NCBI GenBank assembly: GCA_028283745.1
Contig: JAPWJZ010000007.1
Location: forward strand, 186,001-250,000
Direction: 5' to 3'
Origin: Micavibrio sp.
GTDB taxonomy: Bacteria > Pseudomonadota > Alphaproteobacteria > Micavibrionales > UBA2020
Length of the DNA stretch: 64,000 nucleotides
In this document: in pieces, positions 36,012 to 45,115 of the stretch
Layout of the letters: every line of letters starts with the position of its first letter
How positions within the stretch are numbered: position 1 is the stretch's first letter
Notes under the pieces: model-generated
What the model was told of the DNA's origin: nothing
The model's database searches: none
What the model saw: only the letters and a program-made list of their open reading frames with translations
Program-made: the position numbers and the translations under genes

Positions 36012-37007
36012 ATGAGTAAAGCCAATCTTGACCTGGTCGGCATCGGTAACGCGATTGTGGACGTGCTGTCCAAAACCGATGACGCGTTTTTGTCCAGCAA
36101 CAAGATACACAAGGGCACCATGACCCTGATCGAGGCTGAGCAGGCCGAGGCGCTTTATGCGAAAATGGGACCCGGCATGGAAGTCTCCGGCGGCTCCGTC
36201 GCCAACAGCATTGCCGCCTTCGCCAGCATGAGCGGCAGCGCCGGCTACATCGGCAAGCTTGCCAACGACCAGCTGGGGCAGGTCTTCCGCCATGACATCA
36301 AGGCTTACGGCGTTGAATTCGACACCCCCTCGCTGGAAGACGGACCGCCCACGGCCCGCTGCCTTATTCTCATCACGCCGGATGCGCAGCGCACCATGTG
36401 CACCTTCCTTGGCGCCTGTGTCTGGATTGCACCGTCCGACCTGAACGAAGAAATGATCAAGAATGCAAAGGTGACCTATCTTGAGGGCTATCTTTATGAC
36501 CGCCCGCGCGCCAAGCAAACCTTCCGCAAGGCCTGCGAAATTTCGCATGCGGGTGGCAAAAAAGTGGCCCTGTCACTGTCCGACCCGTTCTGTGTGGAGC
36601 GTCACCGTGATGAATTCCTTGACCTTGTGAAAAGCGATGTGGATATTTTGTTCGCAAACGAAGATGAAATCAGCTCCCTTTACAAAACCAGCACCTTTGA
36701 TGAAGCTATTCACTATACCCGTGAGGCCTGCGAAATTTCGGTCATCACCCGCTCGGCCAAAGGCTCGCTGATTATCACTAAAGATGAAACGATCGAAGTA
36801 CCCGCCGAAGCGGTCGCGCAGGTTGTCGATACGACCGGAGCAGGGGACATGTATGCGGCCGGCTTCCTGTACGGCCTGACGCGCAGCAAAAGCATGGCAG
36901 AATGCGGACGCATTGGCTCCATCGCGGCGGCGGAAGTGATTGCGCATGTCGGCGCCCGCCCGCAAACCAACCTGAAGCAGTTGCTGCAGGAAAAGAAGGC
37001 GGTTTAA
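36012..37007 (+). CDS. adenosine kinase (PfkB family)
   Basis: 331 aa ribokinase-fold enzyme. GIGNAIVDVLSKTDD at the N-terminus, GGSVANSIAAFASM, and the catalytic DTTGAGDMYAAGFLYG near the end match the alphaproteobacterial adenosine kinase group. It salvages adenosine to AMP. The TTG start of the solute-binding protein lies 4 bases after its stop. Confidence 0.88.
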   Translation: MSKANLDLVGIGNAIVDVLSKTDDAFLSSNKIHKGTMTLIEAEQAEALYAKMGPGMEVSGGSVANSIAAFASMSGSAGYIGKLANDQLGQVFRHDIKAYGVEFDTPSLEDGPPTARCLILITPDAQRTMCTFLGACVWIAPSDLNEEMIKNAKVTYLEGYLYDRPRAKQTFRKACEISHAGGKKVALSLSDPFCVERHRDEFLDLVKSDVDILFANEDEISSLYKTSTFDEAIHYTREACEISVITRSAKGSLIITKDETIEVPAEAVAQVVDTTGAGDMYAAGFLYGLTRSKSMAECGRIGSIAAAEVIAHVGARPQTNLKQLLQEKKAV

Positions 37008-37011
37008 TCCC

Positions 37012-38793
37012 TTGAAAGCTGTCGCGGCCATTTGCATCTGCCTGTTACTGGCAATTGCGCCCGTAACTGCCCGTGCCGACCATGATATCGGCATCGCCAT
37101 GAATGGTGCGCCGAAATACAAGGCGGGCTTTGACCACCTTGACTACGTCAATGCCGATGCACCCAAGGGTGGGGATTTACGACTGTCAAAAAGCGGCACT
37201 TTCAACAACCTCAATAACCACATCATTACCGGCAATAACGCCGAGGGGCTTGAATACGTCAACGACAAGCTGATGCAGCGGGTGTGGGATGAACCCTTCA
37301 CCATGTATGGCCTTGTCGCCGAAAGCATTGATGTTGCGCCCGACCGGTCGTGGATTACCTTTCACCTGCGCCCCGAAGCCAAATTCCATGACGGCGTACC
37401 GATGACGGCGGAGGATGTAAAGTACAGCTATGAAATGTACCGCCAATACGGCCACCCCGTGCGCCGGCGTGTGTATGGGCTGATTAGTAAAGTTGAAATT
37501 CTCGGCCCCCGCGACATCAAATTCACCTTCGGCCCCGGCTATGACCATGAATGTGTCATGATCCTGGCCATGATGCCAGTATTGCCGAAGCATTACTGGG
37601 AGACGGTGGACTTTTCGAAGACAACATTAAAACCGCCACTGGGAAGCGGTCCTTATAAAATCACCAGCGTCGAGCCGGGCCGCAAAGTCGTTTATTCCCG
37701 CGTCAAGGACTACTGGGCGAAAGACCTGCCCGTGAACAAGGGGCAATATAACTTCGATACCATCACCTATAGCTACTTCCGCGATGATGATATTGCTTTT
37801 CAGGCCTTCCGCGCCGGTGACTATAACCTGCGCCGTGAATTCGACATTACCAAGTGGCAGACGCGCTATGATTTCAGCAACAACTCCGGCGGCAAGGTCA
37901 TCAAGGAAGAAGTTGCCCACCAGCGTCCTGAATGGCTGAAGGGGCTTGTCTTTAATACCCGCCGCGCGATTTTCAGTGACCGCCGCGTGCGGCAGGCGCT
38001 ATCGCTGCTGTTCAACGACCAGTGGCTGAATAATACGCTGTATTTCGGCAAGATGAAGCGCATCAACAGCGCCTTTCCGAACTCCGAACTTGCCGCCAGC
38101 GGCAAGCCGGAAGGCGAGGAGCTGCGTATTCTCGAGCAATACAAAAAAGACCTGCCGCCTGAAGTTTTCGGCGATGCCTTTCAAGCAGCCGAAGGCGACC
38201 GCCGTGACAACAAGCGCAAGGCGATGGAACTGCTGAAACAGGCAGGTTGGAAGTATGTCGATGAAAAGCTGGTCGATACGACAGGGCAGGCGGTGAGCTT
38301 TGAAATCCTGCTTGGCGACCCCGGTGATGAAAAAGTCGCGCTTGAATTTGCGCGGGCACTTCGCACCATCGGCATAGATGCGCGCGTGCGCACGGTTGAT
38401 AACGCGCAGTTCATCGGCCGCCTCGATGATTACGATTACGACATGGTGTCAACGAAGTGGATAAATTCACTGTCACCCGGCAACGAGCAGACCAATTACT
38501 GGGGGATCAAATCCGGCCAGACAAAGGGCGCTCGCAACTATGCAGGTATCGAGAATCCCGCCATTGATGCGATTGCCGACAGCATTGGCCGTTCCGATAC
38601 CCGCGAAACACTGGTGGCGCGAGTCCATGCGCTTGATCGGGGGCTGATGACTGGTTACTACATGATTCCCCTATTTTATCTCGGCAAGGACCTCATTGCG
38701 TACAACGCGGATATACATAGACCACCAACAATACCGATATACGGCATTGTTCTGGAAAGCTTATGGCATGAACCTGTTAATAAAACTCCTTAA
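37012..38793 (+). CDS. extracellular solute-binding protein family 5, YejA-like
   Basis: 593 aa from a TTG start 4 bases after the adenosine kinase stop. Signal peptide about 1-23 (ending ARA). SBP_bac_5 layout with FHLRPEAKFHDGVPMTAEDV and KPPLGSGPYKI, like YejA of the oligopeptide/microcin C importer. The permease and ATPase genes usually next to it are not present here, so it relies on a distant transporter or has another role. Confidence 0.85.
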   Translation: MKAVAAICICLLLAIAPVTARADHDIGIAMNGAPKYKAGFDHLDYVNADAPKGGDLRLSKSGTFNNLNNHIITGNNAEGLEYVNDKLMQRVWDEPFTMYGLVAESIDVAPDRSWITFHLRPEAKFHDGVPMTAEDVKYSYEMYRQYGHPVRRRVYGLISKVEILGPRDIKFTFGPGYDHECVMILAMMPVLPKHYWETVDFSKTTLKPPLGSGPYKITSVEPGRKVVYSRVKDYWAKDLPVNKGQYNFDTITYSYFRDDDIAFQAFRAGDYNLRREFDITKWQTRYDFSNNSGGKVIKEEVAHQRPEWLKGLVFNTRRAIFSDRRVRQALSLLFNDQWLNNTLYFGKMKRINSAFPNSELAASGKPEGEELRILEQYKKDLPPEVFGDAFQAAEGDRRDNKRKAMELLKQAGWKYVDEKLVDTTGQAVSFEILLGDPGDEKVALEFARALRTIGIDARVRTVDNAQFIGRLDDYDYDMVSTKWINSLSPGNEQTNYWGIKSGQTKGARNYAGIENPAIDAIADSIGRSDTRETLVARVHALDRGLMTGYYMIPLFYLGKDLIAYNADIHRPPTIPIYGIVLESLWHEPVNKTP

Positions 38794-38872
38794 CTCTAGT
38801 CGTCTATTGTTTTTATTAACGAATTCAGTCTATTTTAGTTACAGAGATTCAGTTGTGGTGAGGGAGTTCTCC

Positions 38873-39409
38873 ATGAAATCCAAGATGAAGATTTTTATCG
38901 CTGTTTGCGGCGTTGCCATGCTGGCTTCGTGCGCGTGGCAGCCGCCGACAAAGCAGGCATACTGGCAACGGGTTGAAGACAACTCCGCGCTCTGGATGAC
39001 GGGCCCCAAAGCCCAGCAAACGCTGGACCAGGACATTGCCGGTTGCGTGCGTGAAATCGACGAGCTGGTCGAGTTGAACGCGCTCCGCGAAACCACGCCG
39101 CCCGATACGCACAGTGAATATCACCGCGCGCTGAAAGCGTCCGGCGACCTCGATTATTACGATACCCCGACCCGCTACGGCGAGCATTGGGTATCGCACA
39201 CCGATTATCATGACTTCGACAGTTGCATGCGCTATCGCGGTTGGGAACGCACCAAGTTCGTTCGCTATCAAACGGCGAAACAGGCGGACTCGACGTATAA
39301 AGATACGCAAGACATCCGCACTTACGGCCTGTCAGGTGATGCCGCTGTTGCAAAACAGCAGGAAGATGCCGACAAGCTGAAGAGCAACTATTCGGGCCTC
39401 AACAAGTAA
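38873..39409 (+). CDS. hypothetical lipoprotein
   Basis: 178 aa. The start at 38873 has AGGGAG about 6 bases upstream; a longer frame from 38696 is rejected because it runs through the previous gene. Signal peptide with lipobox MLASC at residues about 16-20. The mature part is Tyr-, Asp- and Trp-rich with no family recognised. A strong terminator follows. Confidence 0.75.
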   Translation: MKSKMKIFIAVCGVAMLASCAWQPPTKQAYWQRVEDNSALWMTGPKAQQTLDQDIAGCVREIDELVELNALRETTPPDTHSEYHRALKASGDLDYYDTPTRYGEHWVSHTDYHDFDSCMRYRGWERTKFVRYQTAKQADSTYKDTQDIRTYGLSGDAAVAKQQEDADKLKSNYSGLNK

Positions 39410-39430
39410 GCCCTGAATAGACCGAATAAC

Positions 39431-39462
39431 AAAACGGCCGCTGGTGACAGCGGCCGTTTTTG
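39431..39462. terminator. rho-independent terminator
   Basis: A perfect 13-base stem, AAAACGGCCGCTG and its complement, around a GTGA tetraloop, followed by five T residues. It ends the lipoprotein gene and may also serve the convergent gene at 39484. Confidence 0.93.
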
Positions 39463-39483
39463 TTTGTGCGGTTTGTATAACTG

Positions 39484-40029
39484 TTATCGCTTGCTGGTAG
39501 GGCCGCAGCAATCGCGCTTGGCGCGCAGCTTGACTTGCTCAGCAATGCGTTCTTCCCGCACGCGCAGGAAGGCGGATTCAATGCGCGGCATTTCATGGTA
39601 GCTTTGCGGCGGCGCAGTTGCATCAAGGTGCGACTTCAGGCGGTGGCGGGTTTCATGCTTCCACGCGCAAACTTCATCACGCGCTTCGCGGAATTCGAGG
39701 ATGATGGATTTGCGGGCTTCCTGCACGGCAGTTGCGCTTTTGTAATCGTCTACCGTCTGCTGCGCCCACTTTGCGTGCTTCAGCATGCTTTGCCACGTGC
39801 CGCTGCCGGGGTTGTCGGGCAGGGTGGTTTCCCAGGGGGCTTGTGCGGGGTTTGAAAGAAGGTTGGGCGGGCAGCAGACTTTTTTGCCGGTCTGCGCCAT
39901 GGCTTTCAATGCGGTATGTTCCCAGACAACATGGCTGCCTTTGCCATTACGCTGCTTTTCAAAGCCGAGGTCGCGCAGGGCGACCTCGCGTTGAACAGAA
40001 CTCAGACCGGATTTACTGTTGGATGCCAT
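39484..40029 (-). CDS. protein with HicA-like N-terminal domain
   Basis: 181 aa. Residues about 12-40 (VALRDLGFEKQRNGKGSHVVWEH) match the HicA/YcfA core, where the GSH His is catalytic for RNA cleavage. A 130-residue helical extension with Cys-rich ends (KKVCCPPN near residue 50, DCCGPTSKR at the C-terminus) is not part of HicA. No HicB partner adjoins it. It may be a domesticated or RNA-binding version. Confidence 0.55.
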   Translation of the reverse strand: MASNSKSGLSSVQREVALRDLGFEKQRNGKGSHVVWEHTALKAMAQTGKKVCCPPNLLSNPAQAPWETTLPDNPGSGTWQSMLKHAKWAQQTVDDYKSATAVQEARKSIILEFREARDEVCAWKHETRHRLKSHLDATAPPQSYHEMPRIESAFLRVREERIAEQVKLRAKRDCCGPTSKR

Positions 40030-40089
40030 ATGTTCCCCGAGTGAATTATAAGCAAATTATAATACTAGGGAAAATAAACAGCAAGTGTT

Positions 40090-40281
40090 TTATTTCGTGG
40101 CGTAGGATAGAAAGAGAAATAATATTGCGAGAGCCTGAAAAACGACCCGCATCTGCATCATTTTGTTGCTGGTTTTATGATCGCGCTCGCCGCCCTTGGT
40201 CATAGCAACCATGCCCCAGAGGAAGGAGCCGACGACACACAGCATGCACAAAAGCGCGAGAACAACGAAAAAAACGTTCAT
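40090..40281 (-). CDS. twin-transmembrane HIG1-domain protein
   Basis: 63 aa with two membrane segments (about 2-22 and 45-60) joined by a charged loop (TKGGERDHKTSNK) and MQMRVVFQALA, the HIG1 RxxxQ pattern. The start at 40281 has AAGGAAGAG upstream. HIG1 proteins associate with respiratory complexes in mitochondria and alphaproteobacteria. A longer frame from 40428 is rejected as unsupported. Confidence 0.75.
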   Translation of the reverse strand: MNVFFVVLALLCMLCVVGSFLWGMVAMTKGGERDHKTSNKMMQMRVVFQALAILFLFLSYATK

Positions 40282-40384
40282 GACAGGCTCTTCCTTCAGG
40301 CAAAAATCCTTGTTGCGACGGTAGGCGTAATATAGGCTTCTGGCCGAGTAATGAAAAGCATTAGAACAGATAAAGGCCACCACC

Positions 40385-41044
40385 ATGCAGCAGCTAGACG
40401 CCCAGTTTATCGCCCCCCAGTCCGGCAAAGCCAGGCAGCTGGTTATTTTCCTGCACGGCTACGGCGCCAATGGCGCCGACCTGCTGGATATTGGCGAGCA
40501 ATGGGCGCCGTCTTTGCCGGATTGCGCTTTTGAAGCCCCCGACGCGCCGGATGTATGCGAGCAGAATGCGGCAGGCTTCCAGTGGTTCTCCATCCGCGCG
40601 CTTGACCCCGTGACGTTCGAGCGCGATAAAAGCGCCGCCAAGGTCGCGCCGGTTTTGAACGCTTATATTGATGCCGCGCTTGCAAAGTGGGGCGTTGATG
40701 AAAGCCAACTGGTCGTGGCGGGCTTTTCACAAGGCGCCATGATGGCCATGTATACCATGCCGCGCCGTCCAAAGGCCTGCGCCGGTGTTATCGGGTATTC
40801 CGGCATGATCATAAACGCGGATGGTTTGAAGCAGCCCGGCATCGTCAAAATGCCTATTCTGGCTATTCATGGTGATCAGGATGCTATTGTGCCGCCATCA
40901 AACCTGGCGAAGATCGAGACGGGTTTTACGGCTGCTGGATTTAATGTGGAAACTGCGATGCGCCCGGGTTTGACCCACAACATTGACCATTTTGGCCTCA
41001 CCCGAGGCCTTGACTTTAGCCGCGAAAGTTTTGAAAAAGCTTAA
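40385..41044 (+). CDS. phospholipase/carboxylesterase family alpha/beta hydrolase
   Basis: 219 aa. Oxyanion-hole region FLHGYGANGADLL, nucleophile Ser in VVAGFSQGAMMAM, acid Asp in HGDQDAIVPP and the His in GLTHNID complete the catalytic triad. Esterase or lysophospholipase activity is typical; substrate unknown. A short terminator-like hairpin follows at 41115. Confidence 0.9.
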   Translation: MQQLDAQFIAPQSGKARQLVIFLHGYGANGADLLDIGEQWAPSLPDCAFEAPDAPDVCEQNAAGFQWFSIRALDPVTFERDKSAAKVAPVLNAYIDAALAKWGVDESQLVVAGFSQGAMMAMYTMPRRPKACAGVIGYSGMIINADGLKQPGIVKMPILAIHGDQDAIVPPSNLAKIETGFTAAGFNVETAMRPGLTHNIDHFGLTRGLDFSRESFEKA

Positions 41045-41114
41045 TAATTCTTAATTTCGCAAGTTAAAGCGATACCTTCAATCCTATGAAAACCTTGGAG
41101 TTTCTACAGGCTGG

Positions 41115-41144
41115 ACCCGTTTTGGACGGGTTTTGTGCTATAAT
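41115..41144 (+). promoter_or_regulatory. hairpin terminator followed by extended -10 promoter
   Basis: ACCCG/CGGGT (41115-41119, 41127-41131) plus TTTT may end the hydrolase transcript. Directly after it TGCTATAAT gives an extended -10 (TATAAT at 41139-41144), the same TGTGCTATAAT string seen before the MucR-like gene. The promoter would serve the HNH gene with a leader of about 90 bases. No good -35 is seen. Confidence 0.6.
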
Positions 41145-41239
41145 CAAGGCATGGGTGTTAACAAGATTCGATAACAAGATCTTGCACGGGTGACAGTAAC
41201 GGACAAGACAGCGGATCTTCAAAGGAAGGGAGACCCAAG

Positions 41240-41803
41240 GTGCATAGTCACCTCGAAAGCTGTCCGACTTTAGTCCTCAACGCGGATTATCGTCCTTTAA
41301 GTTATTTTCCTCTTTCATTGTGGTCATGGCAGGAAGCCGTCAAGGCTGTGTTTCTGGACCGGGTCAACATCGTATCCGAGTATGATGCCGAGATTCATTC
41401 CCCCAGCTTCAAAATGAAAGTCCCCAGCGTCATCGCGCTGAAGGAATATGTGCAACCAAAAGCACGGCCTGCTTTCACTCGGTTTAACGTATTCTTGCGC
41501 GACAAGTGGTCCTGCCAATATTGCGGAGAACGGTTCCGCACGCATGAGCTGACGTTCGACCATGTCATCCCCAAATCACGCGGGGGCACCACGACATGGG
41601 AGAATATATGCGCAGCCTGCCAGGACTGCAACCTGCTGAAGGGTAACTACCTGCCGGCCGAGTGCAAGATGTTCCCACTGCGCAAACCCGTCCAGCCATC
41701 CACCATGGAACTGCAGGCCAACGGGCGTGCTTATCCGCCCAACTTCCTGCATCAAAGCTGGAATGACTATCTCTATTGGGATGCGGAGCTGGAGACGCTT
41801 TAA
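41240..41803 (+). CDS. HNH endonuclease family protein
   Basis: 187 aa from GTG at 41240 with AAGGAAGGGAG just upstream. WSCQYCGERF and CQDCNLLKG give the two Cys pairs of the zinc-stabilised HNH fold; TFDHVIPKSRGG gives the His-Asn-His core. A highly conserved stand-alone gene in alphaproteobacteria with no proven function. Nothing nearby ties it to restriction or to a phage. Confidence 0.9.
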   Translation: MHSHLESCPTLVLNADYRPLSYFPLSLWSWQEAVKAVFLDRVNIVSEYDAEIHSPSFKMKVPSVIALKEYVQPKARPAFTRFNVFLRDKWSCQYCGERFRTHELTFDHVIPKSRGGTTTWENICAACQDCNLLKGNYLPAECKMFPLRKPVQPSTMELQANGRAYPPNFLHQSWNDYLYWDAELETL

Positions 41804-41812
41804 GTCCAGGCG

Positions 41813-42376
41813 TTAAAGCCCGAGCTTCTTGAGGAAGGCCGAGTTGCCTTTTGCCTGATATATAACGTCGTTCGGTTGCCCGGCAGTGTTGATCTTTGAA
41901 ACGCCGAGAGTGAAGTTGACGCCGGGTTTTGCATACGTCATCTGAGCGCCGGAAGCAGCGACAGGCACATAAGCGGAAATGCCATTGGCAAGATCATCCT
42001 GTATCTTGGCGATATCGCGCGGGATGTCTTTGGAATCGTGATTGAGGAATTCACGGATGACTACTAGCGTCGCCGCGCCCTTCAGCGCTTTATCGAACTG
42101 CTGGTCTGTGAACACGCCCTTATCCAGCGGTTTGATGGCAAGGTAAACTTCAACCATTTTGCCATCCTTGGTGGATGCCGCGTATTTGTCGCCGCTCACC
42201 ACGATCGCATTCGGGTCATTGGCGGGGACGGTCTGAGTGGTCTTGGTCGCACTGGCATCCGGCGCTGATTTAAGGTGCGGATACACAACAAAAGCACCAG
42301 CGGCTGCAGCTGTCAAAACGCCGGCAGCGACCAATGCTTTGTAACCCGAGGGTTTCTTTTTCGGTTCGTCCGCCAT
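41813..42376 (-). CDS. hypothetical membrane-anchored protein, 187 aa
   Basis: A cytosolic basic tip, one membrane segment (about 13-30), a Thr/Ala linker and a periplasmic domain with KMVEVYLAIKPLDKGVFTDQ. I do not recognise the family. Monocistronic on the minus strand, convergent with the HNH gene. Confidence 0.65.
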   Translation of the reverse strand: MADEPKKKPSGYKALVAAGVLTAAAAGAFVVYPHLKSAPDASATKTTQTVPANDPNAIVVSGDKYAASTKDGKMVEVYLAIKPLDKGVFTDQQFDKALKGAATLVVIREFLNHDSKDIPRDIAKIQDDLANGISAYVPVAASGAQMTYAKPGVNFTLGVSKINTAGQPNDVIYQAKGNSAFLKKLGL

Positions 42377-42488
42377 ATGTGATGCCCTTTTTTGAAAACT
42401 GTTTTGGAATTGTAATTTATTTCATAATTCTATCATGCGCTGCAGCAGCCGGCAACGCAAATAGACTTAAGCAATTAAAATCAGCCCA

Positions 42489-43019
42489 TTAAGCCTTTTT
42501 CCGGCCCTTGGCCAGATGGAAAAAGATAAAGGCGCTGCAGAATACGGCATACATGAAATTATAGCCCGTCATGGAAATACCGAACAGCCGCCAGCCCGCA
42601 ACATCGCACCGGACGATAGGCTGGTTGGCAAAATAGCTGTTCATTTCTTCAACCGTCATCTTCGAAAAATCTGCAATCGCGCCGTCGCCGCCGCAGGTCG
42701 TCAAACCTTCCCACCAGCCGTATTCAACGCCGACGTGAAAAGCGGCAAGGCCGATGTTCGCGGTAAACGCAACGCCCGCCAAAACCAGCAGTGCGATGGT
42801 TGCACGCGGCGCGGCTTTCAAACCCGCCAGCGCCAGCAGTCCCAGCGCGATGTTGATGATGTACGGCTTGCGCTGCTCATAGCACAAATGGCACGGCAGA
42901 ATGTGAAATGCGTATTGCGCCGTATAGGCAAAGCCCAGCGCAAAAGCCGACATGGCAATAACAAACAGCGCAAGGTTGCGCGGGTGGCTGAAGTAAGCGC
43001 TGATTTTACCGATACTCAT
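42489..43019 (-). CDS. dsbB: disulphide bond formation protein DsbB
   Basis: 176 aa with four membrane segments. The first periplasmic Cys pair is in LPCHLCYEQRKPY (C-x2-C); the second pair is formed by the TTCGGDG and VRCDVAG Cys residues. It passes electrons from DsbA to quinone. Its start overlaps the stop of the upstream YqaA gene by 4 bases. Confidence 0.88.
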   Translation of the reverse strand: MSIGKISAYFSHPRNLALFVIAMSAFALGFAYTAQYAFHILPCHLCYEQRKPYIINIALGLLALAGLKAAPRATIALLVLAGVAFTANIGLAAFHVGVEYGWWEGLTTCGGDGAIADFSKMTVEEMNSYFANQPIVRCDVAGWRLFGISMTGYNFMYAVFCSAFIFFHLAKGRKKA

Positions 43020-43606
43020 ACAATATACCTTAATGCGGCAAAGCCGCCAATCAAGACCAGCAGGAATAAAAGCGTTACCCAGCCCAGGTACTTTTCAATG
43101 AATTGCTGCACTGGTGCGCCGTACTTCCACAACAGCGCCGCCACCAGGAAAAACCGCAGCGCACGGCAGGCAATGGCGGCGGGAATAAACACCGCAAGGC
43201 TCAGCTTCATCACGCCGCTTAAAATCGTGATGATCTTGAACGGGAAGGGGGTAAGGCCCTTGGCGAAAATAATCCAGCCGCCGTAAGCGGCGTACTTCGC
43301 CTGCATATCGGCAAAGCCCGACTGCATGCCATAGAACGAAATAATTTTCTGGCCCAGTGTATCGTACAGCGCATAACCAATCGCATAGCCCAAAAGCCCG
43401 CCGAGGACCGAGGCAATAGTGCAGACCAGCGCATAGAAAAATGCCCGCCGGCGGTTGGCGATGCACATGGGTATCAGCATCACATCCGGCGGAATAGGGA
43501 AGACCGAGCTTTCAATAAAAGACACCCCCGCCAGCGCCCAGACAGCATGGCGATGCGCCGAAAGGCGCAGGGTAAAATCGTAAAGCTTGCGAATAAACTG
43601 CATCAT
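43016..43606 (-). CDS. YqaA/DedA-family membrane protein
   Basis: 196 aa. SFIESSVFPIPPDVMLIPM is the DedA-type re-entrant motif, and AKGLTPFPFKIITILSGV is the second one. Members flip or scramble lipid precursors; the substrate here is unknown. It forms an operon with dsbB (ATGA overlap). Confidence 0.88.
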   Translation of the reverse strand: MMQFIRKLYDFTLRLSAHRHAVWALAGVSFIESSVFPIPPDVMLIPMCIANRRRAFFYALVCTIASVLGGLLGYAIGYALYDTLGQKIISFYGMQSGFADMQAKYAAYGGWIIFAKGLTPFPFKIITILSGVMKLSLAVFIPAAIACRALRFFLVAALLWKYGAPVQQFIEKYLGWVTLLFLLVLIGGFAALRYIV

Positions 43607-43711
43607 AAGAACTTGTTAGCATGCTGCCGCGCCAACGGCAATATTTGCATAAAATACGCCTTAAAATTTGTGGCAATCCCCCTAATTTCCCATTATAAAG
43701 AATTCACAAGA

Positions 43712-43754
43712 GCCCCTGTGGCGGAATTGGCAGACGCGCTAGACTCAAAATCTA
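43712..43754 (+). pseudogene. 5' half of a disrupted tRNA-Leu gene (putative attL)
   Basis: The sequence starts as a normal tRNA-Leu: acceptor 5' strand GCCCCTG, full D arm, anticodon stem CTAGA, loop CTCAAAA (anticodon CAA). Identity ends at TCTA in the 3' anticodon stem and no variable arm, T arm or acceptor 3' strand follows. A TATAAA box lies 13 bases upstream, so a host promoter remains. The break at the anticodon stem-loop is a known integrase target class. Confidence 0.8.
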
Positions 43755-43801
43755 AAAGATAGCTACCAAGTCAGCAAATTTACCAAATAAATACAATCAC
43801 T

Positions 43802-43830
43802 TTGACGATTTCTTGAAGATTTGATATACT
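43802..43830 (+). promoter_or_regulatory. sigma-70 promoter of the integrase
   Basis: TTGACG (43802-43807), 17-base spacer, TATACT (43825-43830); a near-consensus promoter with a leader of about 40 bases to the integrase ATG. Confidence 0.78.
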
Positions 43831-43877
43831 AACACATAGCTAGCACACTTTCCCTTCGTGCAGTTTGTGGAGTTATC

Positions 43878-45059
43878 ATGGCGACAGAAACACACCAAAT
43901 TCTCGGCGGCCTTGTCAGCGTCTATCGACGTGAACGGAGCAGCAACTGGCAATGTGCCGCCTCGGTAGGCGGTCGCCAGTGGCGCGTATCGACCAAGTGC
44001 GATAGCATCGCCCTTGCCAAAGATTTTGCAGAAGACTGGTATCTAGAGCTACGCGGGAAGTCCCGTGCTGGCATCCTGAAAGGGGGCAAGCGGTTTCAGG
44101 ACGCTGCCGAGAAGTTCCTAGAAGAATACCCCATCATCACCCAAGGCCTACGGTCGGAATCTTGGGTTGCCCAATATGACCAGAAACTGAAAGCCATCAT
44201 CCTTCCCTATCTGGGGGAGAAGTATTTATCTGAAATCACCGCAGGTACGATTCAGGACTACCGTATCCACAGGGCTAAGACCTGCAAGACGGGCAAGCCC
44301 CCGTCCCGCAGTACCATGCACCAAGAGATTGTTGCCATCCGCCAAGTTCTGAAAACCGCGCAGCGTCATGGCTGGATAGACCATGTTCCCGACCTTTCCA
44401 TGCCCTACAAAACTGCTGGAAAGGTGGCGCATCGCGCTTGGTTTTCACCGGATGAATATAAGAAGTTATACGAAGCCACGCGACAGCGTGCCGCCAATCC
44501 CCTTAATAATCGCTGGAAGGGAGAATGCGAAAACTTTCACGATTACATACTGTTCATGGTCAATACCGGATTGCGGCCAGATGAGGCGGCCGCTCTCGAA
44601 TTACGAGACGTTACTGTCGAAACCGGTGACGCGACGGGTGAACGCATCCTCGTAATCGAAGTCCGGGGGAAAAGGGGTGTTGGATATTGTAAAAGTATGC
44701 CGGGGGCAGTACTGCCTTTTCAACGCACGGTGAAAAGGAAGAAGCTGGCCGACAAGCCGGACGGAATTATTTTTGGCAAACCTCAAAGAGAGTTGTTAAA
44801 CAATATTCTTGATGAACTTGGTTTGAAGTTTGACAGGGATGGTCAAAGGCGCACGGCTTACAGCTTGCGCCATACATATATCTGTATGCGCCTCATGGAA
44901 GGAGCGGATATATACCAGATCGCCAAGAACTGCCGGACGAGCGTGGAAATGATCGAGAACTTCTATGCCTCTCACATCAAGAATACCTTGGATGCTTCCG
45001 CTATTAACGTCAGAAAAGAGAAGCCGAAGAAGGCTAAAAAAGCTAAGAAACCTAAATAA
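43878..45059 (+). CDS. tyrosine-type site-specific integrase
   Basis: 393 aa. GGAG lies 6 bases upstream of the ATG. An N-terminal arm-binding region, a SAM-like core-binding domain (about 85-180) and a catalytic domain: box I Arg in NTGLRPDEAAALEL, box II SLRHTYICMRLM, and the nucleophile Tyr in ENFYASHI. The C-terminus is a Lys/Ala tail. Adjacent to the broken tRNA-Leu, it most likely inserted the element there. Confidence 0.93.
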   Translation: MATETHQILGGLVSVYRRERSSNWQCAASVGGRQWRVSTKCDSIALAKDFAEDWYLELRGKSRAGILKGGKRFQDAAEKFLEEYPIITQGLRSESWVAQYDQKLKAIILPYLGEKYLSEITAGTIQDYRIHRAKTCKTGKPPSRSTMHQEIVAIRQVLKTAQRHGWIDHVPDLSMPYKTAGKVAHRAWFSPDEYKKLYEATRQRAANPLNNRWKGECENFHDYILFMVNTGLRPDEAAALELRDVTVETGDATGERILVIEVRGKRGVGYCKSMPGAVLPFQRTVKRKKLADKPDGIIFGKPQRELLNNILDELGLKFDRDGQRRTAYSLRHTYICMRLMEGADIYQIAKNCRTSVEMIENFYASHIKNTLDASAINVRKEKPKKAKKAKKPK

Positions 45060-45080
45060 TACAAGGATTAATTAATACTG

Positions 45081-45111
45081 GCAAAATCACCTCTCTGAGG
45101 TTATATTTTGC
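45081..45111 (+). terminator. terminator after integrase, overlapping a tRNA promoter
   Basis: Stem GCAAAAT/ATTTTGC (45081-45087, 45105-45111) enclosing ACCTC/GAGGT. The same bases also contain CTGGCA (45078-45083), 18 bases, TATATT (45102-45107), a possible promoter that would start transcription within a few bases of the tRNA 5' end. Confidence 0.6.
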
Positions 45112-45115
45112 CCAT

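Noticed and set aside
43547..43762. 71-aa ORF ending over the tRNA fragment
   Set aside because: The ending VAELADALDSKS is the well-known false translation of a tRNA-Leu gene.
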